In this document: positions 7,944 to 16,429 of the stretch, in pieces
Layout: the number at the start of each line of letters is the position of its first letter
How positions within the stretch are numbered: the first letter of the stretch is position 1
Assembly: GCF_002088945.1 (NCBI RefSeq)
Contig: NZ_NCSU01000011.1
Span: forward strand, 795,920 to 859,919
Reading direction: 5' to 3'
Source: Henriciella pelagia
GTDB lineage: Bacteria > Pseudomonadota > Alphaproteobacteria > Caulobacterales > Hyphomonadaceae
Length of the DNA stretch: 64,000 nucleotides
The notes under the pieces: generated by a model
What the model saw: only the letters and a program-made list of their open reading frames with translations
The model's database searches: none
What the model was told of the DNA's origin: nothing
Program-made: the position numbers and the translations under genes

Positions 7944-9374
7944 ATGAGCGAAGAGTCAAAGCCGGAAGAGATCGATGAAGATCGCACCGGGCAGGTGAAA
8001 TCTCCGGTCAGTGGGATCGACAGCGCTACCGATGCGGGCGCCTCGCTTGAGATCACCGCCCGAAGCCTGTTCGCCAGACGCACGCACCGCAAGGTGAAAT
8101 CCGAATTGCCAGCCTATCTATTGGTCCAGTGCAGCTGGTTCATGGCATTCGGCCTGCAGCTTGTCCTGTTCCCCTACCTTATCACAAACCGCCTCGGCCT
8201 TGATGGGACAGAACTCGGTCTCGCCAACATGGCCCTGTCTGGACCGTCCGTGATCTTCCTGCTGCTTGGCGGCGTTGTGGCAGAACGGGCTTCCGGCAAG
8301 TCACTGCTTGTCATTCTCCATCTGATGGCGGCCCTGCCCGCAGCCGGCCTGGCCATCGTGCTGGCGACGGGAAACCTCATCTATGGCTACATGATCATCT
8401 ACGGCCTCGCCATGGGTACGGTTGGTGCCTTCATGATGCCGGCACGCGATTCCATCATCAATGAAGTGGTTCACCGGCGCTCACGCGTTGGCTCTGGCGT
8501 TACGCTCCAGCAGGGCGTCGCCTTTGCCACCATCGCACAGTTTGCCGCACAGATCGGGGGACTCATCATCGGCGGCTACGCAGACAAGCTCACGCGCATG
8601 CCCGACTGGATGGGCGGCTTTTCGGTCGGCCCAGTCCCAAGCTGGGAGCTTCTCGTTTTCCAGGCCATCATTGTCGCGCTCGGTGCGGGGTTTGCGATCT
8701 TCCTTGCCCATGGCCGCCGCGTGAAGACCGGCCGGTCAGGTATGGGCGCAGCCTTCGGCGACATTCGCGAAGGCTTCCATGTCGTGCTGGGCGACGGCAA
8801 GCTCTGGGGCATGACGGCACTGATGTTCGGCGTCGGAATTTTCGTCATCGGCTCCTTCCTCGTCGTCCTGCCGATCATTAATCGCGATGTGTATGGCCTC
8901 GCATCGGACGGCATTCGCGACATGTTCGTCACTTTCTGGCTCGGCGCCTTTGTCTCTTCCGTCGCGCTCTCAGTCTTCAAGAATATCAAGCGGCAGGGGC
9001 GTCTGCTTCTCACCGCCCAGCTCATTGGCTCGCTCGCCATCCTCATCATGCTGGCCAAGCCGCCGCACTGGGTCTTCCTCACCATCGTCTTCATCTGGGG
9101 CCTTGCCGGCGGCATCTCGATCGCGATGAGCCGCTCCATCGTCCAGGACGCAGCTCCCAAGGACCAGCTTGCGCGGGTGCTTTCCATCTACCAGCTTGGC
9201 TTCATGGCGGGCGCGCCCTTCGGCGCAGCGATCATGGGATGGCTGGTCGACTTCTTCCCCGACCAGCCCCAGCGCGTGGCCGTCGTCCCCGCACTTGGCA
9301 TGACGATCCTGATCGCCTGGATGGTGCTGCGCACGCCAATCTGGAACATGAAAAGCGTGGTCCACGCCAGGTAG
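7944..9374 (+). CDS. MFS transporter, EntS/DHA3-like
   Basis: A 476-residue major facilitator with about 12 membrane helices after a 50-residue charged cytosolic tail. The loop 2-3 region reads LLLGGVVAERASGKSLLVIL, and loop 4 carries MPARDSIINEVVHRR, as in enterobactin-exporter-like (DHA3) permeases. Substrate unknown. The gene is alone on its strand, and the preceding 200 bases separate it from the divergent DoxX-like gene. The ATG at 7944 is the only sensible start. Confidence 0.82.
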   Translation: MSEESKPEEIDEDRTGQVKSPVSGIDSATDAGASLEITARSLFARRTHRKVKSELPAYLLVQCSWFMAFGLQLVLFPYLITNRLGLDGTELGLANMALSGPSVIFLLLGGVVAERASGKSLLVILHLMAALPAAGLAIVLATGNLIYGYMIIYGLAMGTVGAFMMPARDSIINEVVHRRSRVGSGVTLQQGVAFATIAQFAAQIGGLIIGGYADKLTRMPDWMGGFSVGPVPSWELLVFQAIIVALGAGFAIFLAHGRRVKTGRSGMGAAFGDIREGFHVVLGDGKLWGMTALMFGVGIFVIGSFLVVLPIINRDVYGLASDGIRDMFVTFWLGAFVSSVALSVFKNIKRQGRLLLTAQLIGSLAILIMLAKPPHWVFLTIVFIWGLAGGISIAMSRSIVQDAAPKDQLARVLSIYQLGFMAGAPFGAAIMGWLVDFFPDQPQRVAVVPALGMTILIAWMVLRTPIWNMKSVVHAR

Positions 9375-9509
9375 CCCCTGGCACATCGTTGTCATTACAA
9401 CAGTTTAACGCAACATCGGCGACGGAACGCGCTCCTTCGGTCTTTTCACCTTCTGCAAAATGCAAAAGCCCGCCGACACGAGCGGACACCAAGAAGGTCC
9501 TGACGACGA

Positions 9510-10052
9510 ATGCGTTTCCTCCTCCCTGCCATCTCCATCCTCGCTTTCACCCTGACGGCCTGCTCAAGCGGCCCGCCAAAACGTGGAGGACCTCCGGGCG
9601 CCGATAGCGGAGGTCCGCGCGGCGCATCTGCAATGAATGGCCCTGTCGCCCGTCCGGTCGCACTGCTCTTTGCCGGTACCGACACCAATGGCGACATGGT
9701 CGTCTCTCTCGCCGAAGCGAACGCCGCGCTGGCCGCAGAATGGGCGACGCTTTCAGATGGCGAGGATGACGTTTCCGTCCTCCGGTTGTCCGACTGGCTG
9801 CTCAAGGCGCTCGGCTCGCCAGACGCGCAACCATCGACCGTCGCCTTCGACACGAATTTCGATGGCCAGGTCACGCGCGAAGAGTTCGAGATCAGACTTG
9901 GCGCAGAGTTCGACAAGCTTGATGCGTCGAAGGACCGGACCCTTCAGCGCAGCGAACTTGTTTTCGACGTGCCAAATGCTAGCTCGCGCGATGGCGGTGG
10001 CTTTGGCAATCGGGGCTCTGGCGGCCCACCGCGAGGTGAGCGACCACGCTAG
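9510..10052 (+). CDS. EF-hand calcium-binding lipoprotein
   Basis: The 180-residue protein begins with a lipoprotein signal ending at Cys18 (ILAFTLTAC). After a Gly/Pro-rich linker it carries three EF-hand-like loops: residues 58-69 (DTNGDMVVSLAE), 114-125 (DTNFDGQVTREE) and 138-149 (DASKDRTLQRSE). The first two keep the acidic positions for calcium; the third is weaker. The tail is Gly/Arg-rich and disordered. It probably binds calcium at the cell envelope; its partner is unknown. Paired hairpins follow the stop codon. Confidence 0.75.
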   Translation: MRFLLPAISILAFTLTACSSGPPKRGGPPGADSGGPRGASAMNGPVARPVALLFAGTDTNGDMVVSLAEANAALAAEWATLSDGEDDVSVLRLSDWLLKALGSPDAQPSTVAFDTNFDGQVTREEFEIRLGAEFDKLDASKDRTLQRSELVFDVPNASSRDGGGFGNRGSGGPPRGERPR

Positions 10053-10065
10053 CTGAGACACAGAA

Positions 10066-10153
10066 CAAGAGCCGGATCTCCTCCACCTGACGCCCGAGTA
10101 GCCGGACTCTTGAGACGGGCGGCCCTTTCCCTCCCTTCACAGGGCCGCCCGTC
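10066..10153 (+). terminator. Two consecutive hairpins after the EF-hand gene
   Basis: The first inverted repeat is caagagccgg (10066-10075) with ccggactcttg (10102-10112), one bulged base. The second is a perfect 13-base pair, gacgggcggccct (10114-10126) with agggccgcccgtc (10141-10153). Neither is followed by a clear T-run, so rho-independent termination is plausible but not proven. Confidence 0.5.
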
Positions 10154-10286
10154 ACCTTCTCTCAAGGATCACGTCGACACCTGAACTGGATTTAATGAAC
10201 GAGCTCCGACGGAAGTCGGCGCGCCAGTCTTCCAATCAAGACAGAAGGCAGCTTTCCTCCCCCTTGACGCTTGCCTTCTCTGCAGA

Positions 10287-10322
10287 GCCGGACGGTGCTC
10301 CTCCCTTCTCGCACCGTCCGGC
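10287..10322 (-). terminator. Hairpin downstream of the crotonase gene
   Basis: A perfect 12-base inverted repeat, gccggacggtgc at 10287-10298 and gcaccgtccggc at 10311-10322, sits 10 bases beyond the stop of the minus-strand crotonase gene. No U-tract follows on the minus strand, so it may act as an mRNA 3' end stabiliser or a weak terminator. Confidence 0.5.
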
Positions 10323-10332
10323 GATCACAGGC

Positions 10333-11247
10333 CTAGACCTTCGAAATCCACTCGAATTCTTCTTCCTCCCACCAAGGGAAGAAGGTTGGCATGCCCTCGG
10401 AAACGCTGACCGTGTAATTGGCGGGACGTTTTTCCAGGAAGCTCATCACGCCTTCCTTTGCATCCGGCGAACGGCCACGTTCGTAAATAGCTGCGGAATC
10501 GACAATGTGCGCGTCCATCGGATGCCCAGCCCCCAGCATCCGCCACATCATCTGCCGGGTCAGCGCATTGGAGACAGGCGCGGTATTGTCTGCAATCTCG
10601 CGCGCGACTTCCTTTGCCCGCTTCATCAAGTCTGCCTGCGGCACGACTTCCGAAACAAGCTTGCCAGCCAATGCCTCGGCAGCCGGGAAGACGCGGCCCG
10701 TATAGCACCATTCAAGTGCCTGTGAGATGCCCACCAGGCGCGGCAGGAACCAGCTGGAGGCTGCTTCCGGGTTGATCCCGCGGCGGTTGAACACAAAGCC
10801 GAAGCGCGCATTGTCCGATGCGATCCGGATATCCATCGGCAGCTGCATCGTAACGCCAATGCCAACCGCTGCGCCATTGATCGCACCGATCACCGGCTTC
10901 AGGCTCTCGAAGATCCGCAGGGTGACCCGGCCGCCGCCATCACGCTGGATGTCGACCTTCTCCGACCGGCCCGCCTCACCGTCATTCGCGCGAGCATCAT
11001 AGTCGAACGTCTTTGCGCCGGAGGAGAGATCAGCGCCTGCGCAGAAGGCCCGTTCGCCATGTCCAGTGACGATGACCACTTTTACATCATCATCGGCGTC
11101 AGTGATGTCGAAGGCCTTGATCATCTCCTGCATCATCTTGCCGGTGAAGGCATTCATATTGTCGGGACGGTACAGCGTGAGCGTTGCGATACCGTCTTCT
11201 TTCTCAAGCTTGATTTCGTCGAATTGCGCGAGCGTGGTTGCGGTCAT
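10333..11247 (-). CDS. Enoyl-CoA hydratase/isomerase family protein
   Basis: A 304-residue crotonase-fold enzyme acting on acyl-CoA thioesters. The oxyanion-hole motifs are visible: HGERAFCAGADLS near residue 70 and AINGAAVGIGVTMQLPMDIR near 125-145. The catalytic region FNRRGINPEAASSWFLPRLV has glutamate at the family's second acidic position. It is about 40 residues longer than a minimal crotonase, mainly at the C-terminus, which is rich in Trp/Glu (PWWEEEEFEW). It stands alone, divergent from the sterol-desaturase-like gene, so the acyl substrate cannot be deduced. Confidence 0.85.
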   Translation of the reverse strand: MTATTLAQFDEIKLEKEDGIATLTLYRPDNMNAFTGKMMQEMIKAFDITDADDDVKVVIVTGHGERAFCAGADLSSGAKTFDYDARANDGEAGRSEKVDIQRDGGGRVTLRIFESLKPVIGAINGAAVGIGVTMQLPMDIRIASDNARFGFVFNRRGINPEAASSWFLPRLVGISQALEWCYTGRVFPAAEALAGKLVSEVVPQADLMKRAKEVAREIADNTAPVSNALTRQMMWRMLGAGHPMDAHIVDSAAIYERGRSPDAKEGVMSFLEKRPANYTVSVSEGMPTFFPWWEEEEFEWISKV

Positions 11248-11602
11248 GTCTTGGTCTCCCTTTGATCAACAGTTGCGGCAAAGGAAGGCGGCTTACGCTA
11301 GGGTCGTCAAGCGCTCTTCGTGTCGCCTTGACGACGCGCACCAGCCCCGACGGCATCTCGTTATCAGGAGCGAGAGGCCTCAGATCGAGTTCGCGCAAAC
11401 CTTTACCGTCACAGTCTCCACTGAAGCGAAGAGCAAATCTTTTGTAACACAGCCGCGTCAATTCGAACTGTGCCGACGATCCCTGGGAGGTGGAGGGCGA
11501 TCGGCTGCATGCGGATGTGGACTTTGTTCTGAAACACAGCAAAATCTACAGGCAGGACCGCACCGCGTCGCCATAGCATTGCTAGTGCCAGCAGGGAGTT
11601 CC
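11248..11602. other. 355-base intergenic region between divergent genes
   Basis: This stretch separates the divergent crotonase and sterol-desaturase-like genes and must hold both promoters. Open frames crossing it lack ribosome sites and resemble no family. I see no tRNA, strong hairpin or repeat in it. Confidence 0.5.
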
Positions 11603-12529
11603 ATGTTTGAAGATATTGCACCAACGACGCTTGCCGCGCCGGCCTTCATCCTGTCCGTCATCTGGGAATGGTGGGCGGTAAAATCCGGGCACGCCAATGG
11701 CAATTATGAGACGAAGGATGCAGTCACCTCACTTGCTATGGGCGCCGGCAATCTCGTCGTGAACACGCTAACCGGTGCCATCTCGCTCTGGATGATGATG
11801 CTGCTCTGGAACTATCGCCTGATCGATATTCCCGTCACCTGGTGGAGTGGACTGCTTCTTTTCGTCCTTTATGACTTTATCTATTATTGGAAGCATCGTC
11901 TCGCCCACCGTATGCGATGGTTCTGGATGGAGCATGTGACGCACCATTCCTCACGTCAGTACAATCTGACGACAGCCCTTCGTCAGCCCTGGTTCGGACC
12001 TTTTTCGGGACTCATCCTGCTCGGCACCCCGCTTGTTCTGACAGGATTTCATCCACTCTTCATTTTCTTCGTCGCTAGCCTCAATCTCGTCTACCAGTTC
12101 TGGATCCACACTGAAGTGATCGACAGGATGCCCCGCTGGTTCGAAGCCGTGATGAACACGCCAAGCCATCACCGCGTACATCACGCGATTAATCCGCGTT
12201 ATCTGGACACCAACTATGCCGGTGTCTTCATTGTCTGGGACAAGATGTTCGGCAGCTTCGTGCCTGAGCTGGAAAGCGACCCGCCGGTCTATGGCATCGT
12301 CGAACCGCTGGAGAGCTACAACCCAATCACGGTGGCCTTCCACGAGGCTGGCAACCTCGCCCGCGACTGCTGGCGCGACGGACCCCGCCCCGACCGGTGG
12401 GTTCGGCGTTTCGTCAATGGCCCGGGATGGCAGCCCAATGGTGAGCACAATCGCTCATCCGAACTTAAAGCCGCCTATCTGGCAGAACATCCCGACCAGG
12501 CCGGCACGCCAGGGTTCCCGAAAGCCTGA
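11603..12529 (+). CDS. Sterol desaturase/fatty acid hydroxylase family protein
   Basis: The 308-residue integral membrane protein belongs to the di-iron fatty acid hydroxylase superfamily. The histidine clusters are complete: HRLAH (98-102), HVTHH (111-115), a lone His in WIHTEVID (169) and HHRVHH (189-194). Four to five membrane helices surround them. Such enzymes use di-iron and O2 to hydroxylate or desaturate lipids. I start at the ATG at 11603, which has GGGAG upstream. The frame stays open for 179 codons further upstream, but that extension has no family character. Confidence 0.85.
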   Translation: MFEDIAPTTLAAPAFILSVIWEWWAVKSGHANGNYETKDAVTSLAMGAGNLVVNTLTGAISLWMMMLLWNYRLIDIPVTWWSGLLLFVLYDFIYYWKHRLAHRMRWFWMEHVTHHSSRQYNLTTALRQPWFGPFSGLILLGTPLVLTGFHPLFIFFVASLNLVYQFWIHTEVIDRMPRWFEAVMNTPSHHRVHHAINPRYLDTNYAGVFIVWDKMFGSFVPELESDPPVYGIVEPLESYNPITVAFHEAGNLARDCWRDGPRPDRWVRRFVNGPGWQPNGEHNRSSELKAAYLAEHPDQAGTPGFPKA

Positions 12530-12588
12530 CCCGTCCACTGCCTGTCCAGCGGCTCAGCACATCCATGTAGGCCAAGCAGACTTTTAAG

Positions 12589-12616
12589 TTGCAACTCATT
12601 CTCAATCTCATATAAT
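12589..12616 (+). promoter_or_regulatory. Sigma-70-like promoter overlapped by a Fur-box-like operator
   Basis: TTGCAA (12589-12594) and TATAAT (12611-12616) are separated by 16 bases. The spacer reads CTCATTCTCAATCTCA, so the element from 12589 resembles iron-regulator (Fur) boxes of Proteobacteria, which contain TTGCAA and ATTCTCAAT halves. Binding by Fur here would block RNA polymerase. The -10 hexamer overlaps the ATG at 12615, which rules that codon out as the start. Confidence 0.6.
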
Positions 12617-12644
12617 GGATTCGATCACAAACGGGAGTTTTGAC

Positions 12645-12827
12645 ATGCCCGAAGACCATGAATCAGTTGCCTGGCTTCGTGCCCAGCTCGCTGAGCTCAA
12701 GTCCTGGGCGCGTTGCGCGGAGTCCGCGCAACATGCGAAGCAGATTGAACAGCACGCATCCTGGCTGTCGGCGCAACTGGATGCACTGCTAAAAACCGGC
12801 GCGCAATCAGCCTCAAACAGCTCCTGA
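12645..12827 (+). CDS. Small helical protein, possibly iron-regulated
   Basis: The 60-residue product starts MPEDHESVAWLRAQLAELKS and is predicted to be almost fully helical, with regularly spaced Trp, Leu and Ala (WLRAQLAELKSW, then ASWLSAQLDALL) that suggest a coiled-coil hairpin. I chose the ATG at 12645, seven bases after a GGGAG ribosome site, because the upstream ATG lies inside the -10 box. It is unlike HemP, the small Fur-regulated protein I know. A perfect interrupted palindrome (GTTGCGCGGA-G-TCCGCGCAAC, 12712-12732) lies inside it. Function unknown. Confidence 0.55.
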   Translation: MPEDHESVAWLRAQLAELKSWARCAESAQHAKQIEQHASWLSAQLDALLKTGAQSASNSS

Positions 12828-12831
12828 ACTT

Positions 12832-12944
12832 TGCCGCAGCGCCCTGTCTTGGTCGCTCCTGACAGCAGTCCGGATATGCGTTTCCTCCCAACCATCCGGT
12901 CCGCACGGGCGCTGCGGCATTCACATCATCAAAAAAGACAGGGC
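12832..12944. repeat. Nested, mutually exclusive inverted repeats
   Basis: Perfect pairs are tgccgcagcgccc (12832-12844) with gggcgctgcggca (12907-12919), and gccctgtctt (12841-12850) with aagacagggc (12935-12944). They share the bases 12841-12844, so only one can form fully at a time. An inner pair ccggat/atccgg (12870-12875, 12894-12899) fits inside the first. The layout directly follows the small iron-regulated ORF. Confidence 0.6.
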
Positions 12945-13072
12945 GGCAAACCTGCACCGCCGCTCCATTGCCTTACGCAACGTCGGTGATGGACGCCATT
13001 CTGACGATTGCTAATACTGGCTGTTGTTGATCGCGCGGCACGAGACCTGCGCGCACCAGGGAGACAGATCAG

Positions 13073-14620
13073 ATGCATCCGAGTCATCACGCCAGGACCA
13101 AACCCGACGCGCCAGCTTACATCATGGCCAATTCAGGTGAGACGGTTACGTTCAAACAGCTCGACGACCGGTCGAACCAGATCGCGCACCTATTCCGCGA
13201 ACTGGGTCTCAATCCGGGCGACACCATTGCCATTTTCGCCGAGAACAGCCCCCGCTATTTCGAGATCGCCTGGGCCGCCCAGCGTTCGGGGCTTTACTAT
13301 GTCTGTATCTCGTCCCGTCTGACGGCCCCCGAAGTCGAATACATTGTGAGCGACTCCGGCTCGCGCATCCTGATCGCATCCGCTGGCCTCGCCCCGGTCG
13401 CCCGCGAAGCCAATGCCATTACCGAGCTTGAAGCCTACTGGTCCATTGACGGCGACATCGAAGGCTTTGCTTCCCTGGAAAAGCTGCGCGACAGCAAGCC
13501 AACAACCCCGATTTCGGACGAGATGCATGGCACCGATATGCTCTATTCGTCAGGCACGACCGGCCGCCCGAAAGGTATTCGCCCAGCCTTTGTTCCAGAC
13601 ACGCCCATTGATGAGCCAAACGTCCTTATGGCACTCGCCAAGGCGCTGGCCAGGGCGGAAGATGATTCAATCTATCTCTCACCGGCCCCGCTCTATCACG
13701 CAGCGCCCCTGCGCTGGTGCATGACGTTTACGCGCTTCGGCTCGACGCTGATCATCATGGAGAAATTTGACCCTGAAAAATTCCTGGCCCTGGTCGAGAA
13801 ATACAAGGTCACACACTCACAGCTCGTCCCGACAATGTTCGTGAAGATGCTGAAACTGCCAAAGGACGTGCGCGAGAAGTATGACGTCTCGTCTCTCGAA
13901 TGCGCCATTCACGCGGCCGCGCCCTGCCCCGTTCCGGTCAAGGAACAGATGATCGAATGGTGGGGTCCGGTGATCGAGGAGTATTATGCCGGCTCCGAAG
14001 GCAATGGCATGACCTGGATCGGCTCGAAGGACTGGCTGGCGCACAAGGGATCGGTGGGAAAACCTGTCCACGGCCAGCTCCACATCTGCGACGACGAAGG
14101 CAATGAACTGCCCGTCGGCGAAGCCGGAACAATCTATTATAGCGGCACGACTCCGCCTTCCTATCACAATGATCCCGAGAAGACGGCAGGCGCCCGCAAT
14201 CCGAAGCACACCGAATGGTCGACCCTGGGCGATGTTGGACGCGTGGATGAGGATGGCTTCCTCTACCTCACGGATCGCAAGGCCTTCATGATCATCTCCG
14301 GCGGTGTGAACATTTATCCGCAGGAGGCTGAAAACGTCCTCATTACCCATCCGAAAGTCGCCGATGTGGCAGTAATCGGTGTGCCGAATGAAGAGTTTGG
14401 CGAGGAAGTGAAGGCCGTCGTCCAGCTTCAGCCTGGCATCGCCGCCAGCAAGGAGGTTGAAGAAGAGCTGCTCGAATTTTGCCGCGCCAGGCTCGCCAAG
14501 ATCAAATGCCCGAAATCGGTGGACTTCGACCCGGAGCTTCCGCGTCACCCGACCGGCAAGCTCTACAAGCGTCTCGTGCGCGATCGCTATTGGGGCAAGC
14601 ACGACTCCACGATCGTCTGA
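13073..14620 (+). CDS. AMP-dependent acyl-CoA synthetase/ligase
   Basis: A 515-residue ANL-superfamily adenylating enzyme that activates a carboxylic acid to its CoA thioester via an acyl-AMP. The phosphate-binding loop is YSSGTTGRPKG (residues 158-168). The adenylate motif YYAGSEGNG lies near 304. The core GDVGRVDEDGFLYLTDRKAF, with the hinge after it, lies near 385. The catalytic lysine region PRHPTGKLYKR is at the C-terminus. A GGGAGA ribosome site precedes the start. Nearby crotonase and MaoC genes suggest fatty or alicyclic acid metabolism, but they are in separate transcription units. Confidence 0.88.
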   Translation: MHPSHHARTKPDAPAYIMANSGETVTFKQLDDRSNQIAHLFRELGLNPGDTIAIFAENSPRYFEIAWAAQRSGLYYVCISSRLTAPEVEYIVSDSGSRILIASAGLAPVAREANAITELEAYWSIDGDIEGFASLEKLRDSKPTTPISDEMHGTDMLYSSGTTGRPKGIRPAFVPDTPIDEPNVLMALAKALARAEDDSIYLSPAPLYHAAPLRWCMTFTRFGSTLIIMEKFDPEKFLALVEKYKVTHSQLVPTMFVKMLKLPKDVREKYDVSSLECAIHAAAPCPVPVKEQMIEWWGPVIEEYYAGSEGNGMTWIGSKDWLAHKGSVGKPVHGQLHICDDEGNELPVGEAGTIYYSGTTPPSYHNDPEKTAGARNPKHTEWSTLGDVGRVDEDGFLYLTDRKAFMIISGGVNIYPQEAENVLITHPKVADVAVIGVPNEEFGEEVKAVVQLQPGIAASKEVEEELLEFCRARLAKIKCPKSVDFDPELPRHPTGKLYKRLVRDRYWGKHDSTIV

Positions 14621-14683
14621 TCGGCGTTATGCGCGGGGTGGACCGGTTGCGACGCACCGGATGAAGGCGCCATTAATGCTGGC

Positions 14684-15085
14684 CTAGCCCTGCGGCGGAA
14701 GCTCCTCGTGGCGCGTCATACCTGCCAGTGCCCTGACGCAGCCTGTTTCATGGCGTGTCCAGATTTGGTCGGTCGGCTGTACCCTGTCCGGCTCATCGAA
14801 GCTCTCGGTCGTGATGTCCACGAGGCCGTCGAGATAATCCGCCTCGAAGAAGAGCGACGTGCCGCAAGTGCCGCAGAAAGAGCGGCGCACGCCTTCGGAT
14901 GACATGTAGATCGAGACCGATGTGCGGTCGACGCTGAGCGCCCCCGTCTCAACCATGGCCCAGCCTACCAGTGGCGCACCCGCTGACTTTCGGCAGGACG
15001 GGCAGTGGCACACCGCCGCAAATTGAATCTCTCCATCGATCCGGTATCTGACCTTGCCGCACTGGCAACCACCTTCCGCTTGCAT
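14684..15085 (-). CDS. GFA family glutathione-dependent enzyme-like protein
   Basis: The 133-residue protein has the CENP-V/GFA zinc-binding fold: cysteines in GGCQCGKVRY (residues 6-15), CHCPSCRKSAGAP (26-38) and FCGTCGTSLFF (70-80). Family members include formaldehyde-glutathione adduct-forming proteins, but most have no proven substrate. It is divergent from the TetR gene that begins 72 bases away, so the two probably share a regulatory region. Confidence 0.85.
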   Translation of the reverse strand: MQAEGGCQCGKVRYRIDGEIQFAAVCHCPSCRKSAGAPLVGWAMVETGALSVDRTSVSIYMSSEGVRRSFCGTCGTSLFFEADYLDGLVDITTESFDEPDRVQPTDQIWTRHETGCVRALAGMTRHEELPPQG

Positions 15086-15103
15086 TTTAATATCCCCTCA
15101 CAT

Positions 15104-15130
15104 AAAACAAACAGACTGCCTGTTTTTATA
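15104..15130. promoter_or_regulatory. Candidate TetR operator between divergent genes
   Basis: AAACAAACAG-ACTGC-CTGTTTTTAT forms an imperfect inverted repeat with ACAG/CTGT cores in the 72-base gap between the GFA gene and the TetR gene. Its place and symmetry fit a site for the adjacent repressor acting on both promoters. Confidence 0.5.
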
Positions 15131-15157
15131 CACTATCATCCGGGAGAGGCAAGATCG

Positions 15158-15745
15158 ATGGCAAGAAATCCGGAGCGCAGCGCGAAGACCCGCCAGGACA
15201 TCGTAACGACGGCGCGGCGCCTGTTTGGCAAGGAAGGTTATACGTCGGTCTCGACGCCGCAGATTGCCGACGCGTCCGGGGTCTCGCGCGGGGCGATGTA
15301 TCATCACTTTCGGGACAAGGCCGCCATCCTCGAAGCTGTGATCGAAGCCGAATTCGCTCATATTGCAGGGATCATCGACACCTCCGCCACGGGTAGCCAG
15401 GATCCAGTCGAGAATCTGGTGGAAGGCGGCGAGGCTTTTCTGACGGCCATGTCTGACCCTGTGACGCGACAGCTCCTGCTGATCGACGGGCCGGCCGTTC
15501 TCGGTACGCAGCGCATGACGGATCTCGACACATGCACGACCACGCAGACCCTCGCCGAAGGCATTGCCGCCGCCAAGACCGCGGGACGCCTGCCTGCCGA
15601 TACTGACACGGCCGCGCTGACCAGCCTGATGAGCGGTGCCTATGACCGCGCGGCCATTGATGGTTTCGGCCACGACGCGGCCCGTCAGCTCGAAATGCGC
15701 CAGGCGATCAGGGCAATCTGGTTCGGTCTATCCCGCCTCAGCTAG
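15158..15745 (+). CDS. TetR family transcriptional regulator
   Basis: A 195-residue regulator with an N-terminal helix-turn-helix domain (residues about 8-55: TARRLFGKEGYTSVSTPQIA, then ASGVSRGAMYHHFRDK) and a C-terminal ligand-binding and dimer domain of TetR_C type. I start at the ATG at 15158, which follows a GGGAGAGGC ribosome site. The longer frame from 15005 would read through the GFA gene. It probably represses the divergent GFA gene and itself through the inverted repeat in the shared gap. Confidence 0.88.
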   Translation: MARNPERSAKTRQDIVTTARRLFGKEGYTSVSTPQIADASGVSRGAMYHHFRDKAAILEAVIEAEFAHIAGIIDTSATGSQDPVENLVEGGEAFLTAMSDPVTRQLLLIDGPAVLGTQRMTDLDTCTTTQTLAEGIAAAKTAGRLPADTDTAALTSLMSGAYDRAAIDGFGHDAARQLEMRQAIRAIWFGLSRLS

Positions 15746-15833
15746 CCCTTCTCCAACGTCAGCCCTTGGCAAAGTCCAGCCAAGTCCGCATTAGGAGATG
15801 CATAGCCACATCAAAACAGGAAGAGGAGGCTCC

Positions 15834-16289
15834 ATGGCTGATCCGAAAACAGTTCACTATAACGACCTTGAATCTATCGCAGGTCAGGAAATCGGCGTAT
15901 CCGACTGGGTCACGATCGATCAGGATCGTGTCAACAAGTTCGCCGACGCGACTGGCGACCATCAGTGGATCCACGTTGATGTCGAACGCGCGACCAAGGA
16001 ACTCGGCAGCCCGATCGCACATGGCTTCCTGACCCTGTCCTTGCTCCCCATGCTCGGCGCGCAGGTCCTGCGCATCGAAGGCACGACGCGCGGCATCAAT
16101 TACGGCTCCGACAAGGTGCGCTTCACAAATATGGTGCCGGTTGGGTCGAAGGTCCGCCTGCGCCAGAAGTGCCTCGCCGTGGAAGCCAAGGCCGGCGGCA
16201 AGCAGACCCGGATGGAAGCGACCATCGAAGTGGAAGGACAGGAGCGCCCTGCCCTCGTCGCCGAGACGCTAACCGTCGTGTACGGATAG
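15834..16289 (+). CDS. MaoC family (R)-specific enoyl-CoA hydratase-like protein
   Basis: The 151-residue hot-dog-fold protein carries the hydratase signature FADATGDHQWIHVDVERA (residues about 36-53), with catalytic Asp and His, followed by PIAHGFLTLSLLP. Such enzymes hydrate enoyl-CoA in lipid metabolism. The ATG at 15834 follows a strong AGGAGG site. An upstream in-frame codon at 15798 has none. A clear terminator follows, so the gene is monocistronic. Confidence 0.88.
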   Translation: MADPKTVHYNDLESIAGQEIGVSDWVTIDQDRVNKFADATGDHQWIHVDVERATKELGSPIAHGFLTLSLLPMLGAQVLRIEGTTRGINYGSDKVRFTNMVPVGSKVRLRQKCLAVEAKAGGKQTRMEATIEVEGQERPALVAETLTVVYG

Positions 16290-16313
16290 GCCTGCACTCG
16301 ACCGACAATAATT

Positions 16314-16340
16314 GCCGGCCCCTCGCGGGCCGGCTTTTTT
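16314..16340 (+). terminator. Rho-independent terminator after the maoC gene
   Basis: Perfect stem gccggccc (16314-16321) with gggccggc (16327-16334), a five-base loop and six consecutive T (16335-16340). Confidence 0.9.
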
Positions 16341-16429
16341 GTACCCGAAAACATTCCCGCGTGTCTTGCTTTTGCCGGAAACCCATTCAACTCTGAAATC
16401 CGAGGAGTCCGGACCAGAGGGGAACACTT

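Noticed and set aside
12930..12965. Minus-strand hairpin GGCGG/CCGCC followed by a T-run near the nested repeats
   Set aside because: No minus-strand gene ends here, so I do not call it a terminator. It may be part of the larger structured region.
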